In this document: piece by piece, positions 5,920 to 10,752 of the stretch
Numbering within the stretch: the first letter of the stretch is position 1
How the letters are laid out: each line of letters begins with the position of its first letter
Assembly (NCBI GenBank): GCA_045657645.1
Contig: JAZOTL010000082.1
Span: 1 to 10,752 of the forward strand
Direction: 5' to 3'
Source: RGIG7300 sp045657645
GTDB lineage: Bacteria; Bacillota; Clostridia; Oscillospirales; CAG-272
Length of the DNA stretch: 10,752 nt
The notes under the pieces: model-generated
Seen by the model: the letters and a program-made list of their open reading frames with translations, nothing else
Database searches by the model: none
What the model was told of the DNA's origin: nothing
Made by a program: the position numbers and the translations under genes

Positions 5920-5948
5920 ATTATATTTTCATAAAAACTTTTTGTCAA
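5920..5948 (-). promoter_or_regulatory. Perfect-consensus sigma-A promoter of rsgA
   Basis: Minus strand: TTGACA (5948-5943), 17-bp spacer, TATAAT (5925-5920), with no mismatch to consensus in either hexamer. Transcription should start near 5913, giving a leader of about 35 bases that contains the AAGGG ribosome binding site. Confidence 0.9.
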
Positions 5949-5964
5949 GTAAAGGAATTAACTA

Positions 5965-7116
5965 ATGAAGCAAATTCTTTCTTCGGTAATAGAAGCGCAG
6001 ATACTTAAAAAGCTTGTGTTAAGTAAGCCTATAAATAAAAATATTGTCCGTACCACAGGTCGCCTTGTGGCTATGAAGGGCGGCACATACCTTGCCCTTG
6101 AAAGCTTTTATGCCGACGGCAAGACCTCGCAAAAGAATATTCCTGCGCAGGACGCGGCAGATGCCGTGGCTCTTCTTTGCCCCCACGAATACAAGCAGAT
6201 GAATATTATAACAACTGCAGGGGAATGCCAGGTAAAGGTTTCGGGCAAGGGCAAGATAACGGTTATAGACCGTATAAAGTACGATGCTCCGAAGGAAAAG
6301 ATAGGCGACCATAACAGGAAAAAGCAGTATATCCTTTCGGATAAGGAGCCTGTGGATTTTCTTGTAGCCTTGGGCGTACAGGGTGAGGACGGAAGTGTTT
6401 TTGATAAAAAGCGCTCAAAATTCAAGCAGATAAACCGCTTCCTTGAGCTTGTTGCAGACACCCGTGAGGCTGTTGGCAACGGGGACTTGTATATACTTGA
6501 TCTTTGTTGCGGTAAAAGCTATTTAAGCTTTGCAATATACTATTATTTCACCAAAATTTGCGGTTGCAACGTTGTAATGGACTGCGTGGACTTAAAAAAG
6601 GACGTGGTTGACAATTGCTCTGCCATAGCCTTTGGCTTGGGATATAAAGGCCTTAATTTCATTTGCGGTGATATTAATGACTTTACACCCCGCCGCACCC
6701 CCGACCTTACCGTTTCTCTCCACGCCTGTGATATTGCTACCGATATAGTGCTGGCAAAGGCACTTGAGTCCGGTTCAAAGGTAATAATGTCTACCCCTTG
6801 CTGTCATCACGAAATGATGGGACAGCTTTCACCTACGGGAGCAGTTACCGATTTTCTTTGTACCCATTCCATATTAAAGCAGAAGTTCTGCGATGCGGCA
6901 ACAGATTCCCTGCGTTGTATGCTTCTTGAATCAAAGGGCTACGACGTTTGGGCACTTGAGCTTATAGACCCGAACGAAACTCCCAAGAACGTTCTTATTA
7001 AGGGAATAAAGAGCGCAAAGCCCCAGCCCAAAAAGGAAAAGCAGGCATATGAGAGCTACAAAAATGTGTGTGATGCTCTCGGCGTTGAACCCTACCTCGG
7101 CAAATTATTATATTGA
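5965..7116 (+). CDS. Class I SAM-dependent methyltransferase, Methyltransf_32 (PF13679)-like
   Basis: A 383-residue protein with a long N-terminal region (about 1-150) of unknown role and a Rossmann methyltransferase domain from about 150. Visible signatures: FKQINRFLELV 153-163, SAM-binding ILDLCCGKSY 177-186, an acidic VDL 208-210, SLHACDIATD 251-260 and TPCCHHE 277-283. The combination of LCCGKxYL, LHACDxATD and PCCxHE is typical of the PF13679 group, whose eukaryotic relatives include METTL25 and GSTCD. The substrate is not known to me. RNA is plausible because four neighbours act on rRNA or ribosomes, but that is only context. ATG 5965 has AAAGGA eight bases upstream. Its stop codon TGA is embedded in the -35 of the next promoter. 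Domain call is good; function is open. Confidence 0.85.
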   Translation: MKQILSSVIEAQILKKLVLSKPINKNIVRTTGRLVAMKGGTYLALESFYADGKTSQKNIPAQDAADAVALLCPHEYKQMNIITTAGECQVKVSGKGKITVIDRIKYDAPKEKIGDHNRKKQYILSDKEPVDFLVALGVQGEDGSVFDKKRSKFKQINRFLELVADTREAVGNGDLYILDLCCGKSYLSFAIYYYFTKICGCNVVMDCVDLKKDVVDNCSAIAFGLGYKGLNFICGDINDFTPRRTPDLTVSLHACDIATDIVLAKALESGSKVIMSTPCCHHEMMGQLSPTGAVTDFLCTHSILKQKFCDAATDSLRCMLLESKGYDVWALELIDPNETPKNVLIKGIKSAKPQPKKEKQAYESYKNVCDALGVEPYLGKLLY

Positions 7117-7141
7117 CCAAGGAAGAAAAAGGGAGTATAAT
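7113..7141 (+). promoter_or_regulatory. Sigma-A promoter of plsC overlapping the upstream stop codon
   Basis: TTGACC (7113-7118), 17 bp, TATAAT (7136-7141): one mismatch from consensus. The TGA stop of the methyltransferase (7114-7116) lies within the -35. The expected start is near 7148, giving a leader of about 20 bases that includes AAGGAG. Confidence 0.85.
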
Positions 7142-7168
7142 ATATACATCTAAAATTAAGGAGTGACT

Positions 7169-7987
7169 ATGCTTTACTATATATACATAGCCCTTTCGGT
7201 AATATTGGGCGTAATTACCGCCTACGTAAGCTTTGATTTAGCCCTTTTATGGTTGGCTTTGCCTATAGCATTAGGTTATTTTGTTGCCGTAATACTTATA
7301 CATATTGCGGTGTGCTGTTCCATTGCGGCAATCTTTTTCCCCGTGGGCAAGGAGCCCGAAAGGCTTAATCCTTTAATGCACTTCCTTATGGTGGAAACTG
7401 TTTATGCTTTTCTTAAGGTTATGAGGGTTAAATTTACCCTTGAAGGAGAAGAGCTGTTGCCAAAGGATAAGGCTTTCACCTTTATTTCAAACCACCTTTC
7501 TATGTTTGACCCCCTTGCGGCTATGGTTCTACTGCGCAAGTATGGTATATCCTTTATCTCCAAGCCCGAAAACTTTAAAATCCCCGTTGCAGGTCCTTAT
7601 ATGCGTATAAACGGTTACCTTGCCATCGACCGCGAGGACGTGGCATACGCAATGACTACCTTCAGGGAGGCGGCTGTTCTCCTTAAGGAGCAAAATCGCT
7701 CGGTGGGTGTATATCCCGAAGGAACCAGAAGCAAAACGGGAGAGCTTGGGGAATTTAAAAACGGTGTGTTCTTTATTCCCAAAAAGGCAAAATCCCCCAT
7801 TGTTGTATCAAGAATAATCTACAGCGCTCCCGTGCTTAAAAACTTCCCCTTTAAGCGAACCAAAATAACCATAAAGATACTTTCTGTTATTGACGTTGAG
7901 GAGCTTTCCAAAATGCGCACCAATTCCGTTGGTGAATATGTAAGAGATATAATTGCCCGTTCTATTGAGGAAGACGAAAATAAATAA
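7169..7987 (+). CDS. plsC: 1-acyl-sn-glycerol-3-phosphate acyltransferase (PlsC family)
   Basis: Transfers an acyl group to lysophosphatidic acid to make phosphatidic acid, the second step of membrane phospholipid synthesis. The 272-residue protein begins with hydrophobic segments (about 2-22 and 27-57) that place it in the membrane. The acyltransferase domain follows, with the catalytic NHxSxxD box at 108-114 (H109, D114), a substrate-binding block around 140-155 (AGPYMRINGYLAIDR), YPEGTRS at 182-188 and a later conserved proline in SPIVV (210). ATG 7169 is preferred over the in-frame GTG at 7163 because AAGGAG (7158-7163) is five bases before the ATG and overlaps the GTG. It has its own near-consensus promoter. 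Acyl specificity cannot be read from the sequence; another lysophospholipid acyltransferase of the family is possible. Confidence 0.9.
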   Translation: MLYYIYIALSVILGVITAYVSFDLALLWLALPIALGYFVAVILIHIAVCCSIAAIFFPVGKEPERLNPLMHFLMVETVYAFLKVMRVKFTLEGEELLPKDKAFTFISNHLSMFDPLAAMVLLRKYGISFISKPENFKIPVAGPYMRINGYLAIDREDVAYAMTTFREAAVLLKEQNRSVGVYPEGTRSKTGELGEFKNGVFFIPKKAKSPIVVSRIIYSAPVLKNFPFKRTKITIKILSVIDVEELSKMRTNSVGEYVRDIIARSIEEDENK

Positions 7988-7990
7988 AAA

Positions 7991-8017
7991 TGATGCGACC
8001 GTAAAACGGTCGCATCA
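7991..8017. terminator. Strong stem-loop after plsC, with T-tract on the minus side
   Basis: TGATGCGACCGT (7991-8002) pairs perfectly with ACGGTCGCATCA (8006-8017) around an AAA loop. On the plus strand no T-run follows, as the next bases are ATCTCTGC. Read on the minus strand, the hairpin is followed by TTTTTATTTA (7990-7981), the form of an intrinsic terminator. It lies 3 bases after the plsC stop and just before the rsmE -10. It could be the 3' end structure of plsC mRNA or a stop for antisense transcription entering plsC. Confidence 0.6.
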
Positions 8018-8022
8018 ATCTC

Positions 8023-8031
8023 TGCTATAAT
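8023..8031 (+). promoter_or_regulatory. Extended -10 element upstream of rsmE
   Basis: TGC followed by TATAAT (8026-8031) is an extended -10. No recognisable -35 exists: the position 17 bp upstream falls in the loop and 3' arm of the 7991-8017 stem-loop. The predicted start near 8037-8039 would give a short leader beginning at the AAAGGAG site (8038-8044). Confidence 0.55.
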
Positions 8032-8052
8032 ATCTGCAAAGGAGATAGAAAA

Positions 8053-8799
8053 ATGTATAATTTTTTTGTGGATAAAAAAAGTGACGATGGCTCCTATTTT
8101 ATAGAGGGCTCCGACTTTAATCATATAAAAAACGTTCTGCGTATGCAGATGGGTGAAGAGCTCCTTGTAAGCTGTGAGGGCAAGAGCCACCTTTGCGTTA
8201 TAGAGGAATTTTATGAGGACAGCGCAAGGCTGAAGGTAGTAGAAGAGGACTATCAGAGCACCGAGCTTGGGTGCGATATTTACCTTTTCCAAGGTCTGCC
8301 CAAAAGCGATAAGCTGGAGCTTATTATTCAAAAATGCGTGGAGCTGGGCGTTGCGGCAATCGTCCCCGTTGAAATGAACAGGTGCGTGGTTAAGCTTGAC
8401 GAAAAAAAGAAAAAGAGCAAGACCCAGCGCTGGCAGGCAATAGCCGAAAGCGGTGCAAAGCAGAGCAAGCGCAATACCGTGCCAAAGGTTTTTGAAGCTA
8501 TAAGCTATAAAAAGGCGATGGAAATGGCAGGTGAAATGGACCTTTTCCTTGTGCCTTATGAAAATGAAAAAGGAATAGTGGCTACAAAGCAGGCACTTTC
8601 CGAAATCAAAAGGGGAATGAAGATAGGTATACTTATCGGTCCCGAGGGCGGTTTTGAGGAAAATGAGGTTGCTCTGGCAAAAGAGGCTGGGGGCGTTCCT
8701 GTTTCTTTAGGCAAAAGAATACTGCGTACCGAAACTGCCGCCATTACCGCCGTTGGTATGTGTATGCTGCATATTGAAATGAATGTTGAGGACAAGTGA
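8053..8799 (+). CDS. rsmE: 16S rRNA (uracil-1498-N3)-methyltransferase RsmE
   Basis: SPOUT-class methyltransferase that makes m3U1498 in 16S rRNA near the decoding site, acting on assembled 30S subunits. The 248 residues show an N-terminal PUA-like domain (about 1-70, with HIKNVLRM at 24-31) and the C-terminal knot domain: LPKSDKLELIIQKCVELGV at 82-100, IGPEGGF at 195-201 and SLGKRILRTETAA at 218-230, which form the SAM-binding trefoil knot. Length is typical. ATG 8053 has AAAGGAG eight bases upstream. The stop TGA shares its A with the ATG of rsmF, so the two genes are translationally coupled. In many Firmicutes rsmE follows prmA; that neighbour is absent here. Confidence 0.95.
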   Translation: MYNFFVDKKSDDGSYFIEGSDFNHIKNVLRMQMGEELLVSCEGKSHLCVIEEFYEDSARLKVVEEDYQSTELGCDIYLFQGLPKSDKLELIIQKCVELGVAAIVPVEMNRCVVKLDEKKKKSKTQRWQAIAESGAKQSKRNTVPKVFEAISYKKAMEMAGEMDLFLVPYENEKGIVATKQALSEIKRGMKIGILIGPEGGFEENEVALAKEAGGVPVSLGKRILRTETAAITAVGMCMLHIEMNVEDK

Positions 8800-10157
8800 T
8801 GAAAGAGCTTCCCCTTGAATACGTGAACAGGATGAAGGAGCTTTTGGGTGAAGAATATCAAGCCTATGAAAATGCAATGGCGCAGCAAAGCGTCAGGGGC
8901 TTTCGCGTTAATACCCAAAAGATAAGCCCTTCTGATTTTGAAAAAATAAATGTTTTTTCAAACCAAAGAATACCCTATACCCAAAGCGGTTATTACCTTG
9001 ATTATGATAAAATAGGCAATCACCCCTATCACCATGCAGGTATGATATACGTGCAGGAGCCGGGAGCAATGGCACCTGCGGAGTGTCTTGATATACAGCC
9101 CAACTGGCACGTTCTTGATATGTGCGCCGCCCCGGGCGGAAAAAGCACCCAGATAGCTAACAAGCTGGGGGAAGAAGGAGTTCTTGTTTCAAACGAGATA
9201 ATCTCCTCCCGTTGCAAAATACTCACGGGTAATATCGAAAGGCTGGGGCTTTTAAATACGGTAACTACCTGTATGGATACCGACAGACTTGCAAGCCTTT
9301 ATCCCGAAACCTTTGATATGATAATGGTGGACGCTCCCTGCTCGGGAGAGGGTATGTTCCGTAAGGAGGATATTGCCATCGACGAGTGGAGCACAGCAAA
9401 CGTGGAAAAGTGCGCCGCGCGTCAGGCACAGATACTTGATAACGCAGTAAAGACCTTGAAAAAGGGAGGCTATATAGTATACGCCACCTGCACCTTTTCT
9501 CTTGAAGAAAATGAAATGACGGTAGATGCCTTTCTTAGTCGGCACCCCGAATTTGAGCTTCTGCCCGTAAAGGATGCGGTGCAGAAATGCACGGCGCAGG
9601 GTATAGCCTTTGAGGGCTGTAAGTGTAAAAACATAAGTGATGCCCGCCGCTTTTACCCCCATAAGGCCAAAGGCGAGGGACAGTTTATGGCTCTGCTTCA
9701 TAATACCGAGGAATACTATCCTACCTCAAAGAAGAAGCCTGCAGCTCCCCAAAAGACAGACAAAACCGTTACCGATTTTTTAGATGACGTGCTGACCGAT
9801 TATGATAAGGATATGGTGCGCCTTTATAACGGCAATCCCGTTTATTTTACACCCAACTTTGATGTGAAAGAACGAACAGCCTTTTCGGTAGGAGTTACTA
9901 TCGGAGAGGTGCGCAAAAATTACATACAGCCCCACCATCAGTTTTTTATGGCAATGGGTAAAATGTTTAAGCGCAGAATAGAGCTGACCGCTGACAGCGA
10001 GGAAATAAAAAAATATCTCCACGGCGAGGAGATAGACTGTAGCTGCGAAAACGGCTGGGCGGTAGTTATGGTTGACGGCTGCCCCGTTGGCGGTGCCAAG
10101 GTTAGCTCCGGAAGAGCAAAGAACCATTATCCAAAGGGCTTGAGAACAAAGAATTGA
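8799..10157 (+). CDS. rsmF: 16S rRNA (cytosine-C5)-methyltransferase, RsmF/NOL1-NOP2-Sun family
   Basis: Makes m5C in 16S rRNA (around C1407, and in some Gram-positives also C1400 and C1404). The 452 residues have an N-terminal RNA-binding region, motif I DMCAAPGGKS at 107-116, motif IV DAPCSGEG at 178-185 with C181, and motif VI ATCTFSLEENE at 229-239 with catalytic C231. After a linker rich in Lys, Pro and Thr (about 305-325) comes the C-terminal RsmF-type domain ending in VDGCPVGGAK and KNHYPKGLR. ATG 8799 is chosen over GTG 8796: it forms the TGATG overlap with rsmE and has GAGG (8788-8791) seven bases upstream. It ends 13 bases before a terminator. The C-terminal domain separates it from RsmB; the exact cytosines modified are inferred from the family. 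Confidence 0.92.
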   Translation: MKELPLEYVNRMKELLGEEYQAYENAMAQQSVRGFRVNTQKISPSDFEKINVFSNQRIPYTQSGYYLDYDKIGNHPYHHAGMIYVQEPGAMAPAECLDIQPNWHVLDMCAAPGGKSTQIANKLGEEGVLVSNEIISSRCKILTGNIERLGLLNTVTTCMDTDRLASLYPETFDMIMVDAPCSGEGMFRKEDIAIDEWSTANVEKCAARQAQILDNAVKTLKKGGYIVYATCTFSLEENEMTVDAFLSRHPEFELLPVKDAVQKCTAQGIAFEGCKCKNISDARRFYPHKAKGEGQFMALLHNTEEYYPTSKKKPAAPQKTDKTVTDFLDDVLTDYDKDMVRLYNGNPVYFTPNFDVKERTAFSVGVTIGEVRKNYIQPHHQFFMAMGKMFKRRIELTADSEEIKKYLHGEEIDCSCENGWAVVMVDGCPVGGAKVSSGRAKNHYPKGLRTKN

Positions 10158-10170
10158 GATGTTGAATAAC

Positions 10171-10198
10171 AAAAGCGAGGTGATTTCACCTCGCTTTT
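10171..10198. terminator. Bidirectional terminator between rsmF and the right-edge gene
   Basis: AAAAGCGAGGTGA (10171-10183) and TCACCTCGCTTTT (10186-10198) are perfect complements; in RNA the innermost pair would open to give a 4-base loop. Flanking A and T runs let it work on both strands. The converging minus-strand gene ends with its TGA inside the stem (10188-10186). Confidence 0.88.
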
Positions 10199-10752
10199 GA
10201 ATATTGTTCCGCAGAAATTTCTTTGTTGATTTTTTCGATTATTTTATAAACTTTACTCAAAGTTAAGCACAGAGATGTTGGATATTCTTCAACAAGATTA
10301 TTTGTTTTAGCCAAAGCATAAGTTGCCGCTTCCCAACTTTTGCAAATTATTTCAAGACGATAAATTTTGCCCAGCTTTTTCATTTCTGGTATATTGCCTA
10401 TAAGAAAATAATCCCCTGCATTAGGAAATGTATCACCGAGAAAATAGCCAAGAGGAATAAGGTATTCCTTCTCTAAATCCGTGAGCTTTGGGATTTCTTT
10501 AAACTCTTTTCTCCAAGCATAAGCATACGCAGCCGGACGAGCATATAATTTTTCACGCCTGACTATTGCAAAAATACGATAAGCATTATTGTGCTTATAA
10601 GCAAACACATCACCGATTTGTATTTTAGGCAAAGACGGATACTCGGGTTTTGTTTGAGGAAGATATTTGCTTTCGGGAATTTTCCGCTTCCTTGCTTTTT
10701 CTCTCGGGGAAGATAGGCTATGCAAAAACTTATCTAAATTCTTTTTTCTTAG
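10186..10752 (-). CDS. Unrecognised protein, N-terminus beyond window; possible Imm26-like
   Basis: The frame is open from the right edge to TGA at 10188-10186, giving 188 visible residues. No ATG occurs in it; TTG 10725 has no ribosome binding site and the sequence before it already looks like protein (LRKKNLDKFLHSL), so the true start lies outside. The visible part has a basic N-terminal region, then IQIGDVFAYKHNNAYRIFAI, an aromatic stretch (YARPAAYAYAWRKEF) and LGDTFPNAGDYFLIGNIPE. The GDVFA...YRIFAIV opening loosely recalls the Imm26 immunity family, but I cannot confirm this. Base and codon use differ from the neighbours: AT-rich, with TAT, AAA and ATT frequent where neighbours favour a mix with TAC, AAG and ATA. 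That suggests a horizontally acquired or accessory gene. It is likely soluble, as no transmembrane helix is seen. Confidence 0.7.
   Translation of the reverse strand, partial: LRKKNLDKFLHSLSSPREKARKRKIPESKYLPQTKPEYPSLPKIQIGDVFAYKHNNAYRIFAIVRREKLYARPAAYAYAWRKEFKEIPKLTDLEKEYLIPLGYFLGDTFPNAGDYFLIGNIPEMKKLGKIYRLEIICKSWEAATYALAKTNNLVEEYPTSLCLTLSKVYKIIEKINKEISAEQYSKAR

Noticed and set aside
9252..9701. Minus-strand 149-codon frame inside rsmF
   Set aside because: It is antisense to the intact methyltransferase core and shows no ribosome binding site or recognisable domain.
10723..10725. TTG 10725 as the start of the right-edge gene
   Set aside because: No Shine-Dalgarno sequence precedes it, and the frame stays open with protein-like codons to the window edge. 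The gene is treated as partial.

Overview
The window is an ordinary-looking chromosomal segment of a low-to-moderate GC, endospore-forming member of the Clostridia (Bacillota). The grounds are: the rlmN-prpC-prkC-rsgA neighbourhood typical of Firmicutes, a PASTA-domain kinase, a SpoVM-like microprotein, consensus sigma-A promoters (several TTGACA/TATAAT-like pairs with 17-bp spacers), strong AGGAGG-type ribosome binding sites, and heavy use of ATA for isoleucine. Genus cannot be named from the sequence. No tRNA, rRNA, CRISPR array, insertion sequence or phage gene was recognised.

Layout. Bases 1-970 (minus strand): a short operon with a 97-codon gene for an acidic, cysteine-rich single-pass membrane protein, followed by thymidylate kinase (tmk), which runs off the left edge. 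Its extended -10 promoter is followed by a palindrome matching the GlnR/TnrA consensus. Bases 1052-4665 (plus): rlmN, prpC and prkC, reading from an extended -10 promoter placed so close to the rlmN ATG that the transcript should be leaderless. The run ends in a bidirectional terminator. Bases 4675-5948 (minus): rsgA, then a 52-aa two-helix membrane protein gene, then a 23-codon spoVM-like gene. The two small genes are easily missed. Bases 5888-7116 (plus): a class I methyltransferase of the Methyltransf_32 type, divergent from rsgA. Bases 7113-7987: plsC with its own promoter. Bases 7991-10198: an odd stem-loop, then translationally coupled rsmE and rsmF, ending in a bidirectional terminator. 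Bases 10186-10752 (minus): the C-terminal part of an unrecognised gene with different base and codon use, cut by the right edge.

How the genes work together. The main theme is ribosome maturation and modification: rlmN (23S and tRNA m2A), rsgA (30S assembly GTPase), rsmE (16S m3U), rsmF (16S m5C) and perhaps the methyltransferase at 5965. The second theme is envelope and developmental signalling. PrkC and PrpC form a reversible Ser/Thr phosphorylation pair that senses peptidoglycan through PASTA repeats; in Bacillus, RsgA (CpgA) is a known PrkC substrate. The third is sporulation, represented by SpoVM, which marks the forespore surface for coat assembly. The 52-aa neighbour of spoVM and the Cys-rich acidic protein beside tmk are the least explained parts of the window.
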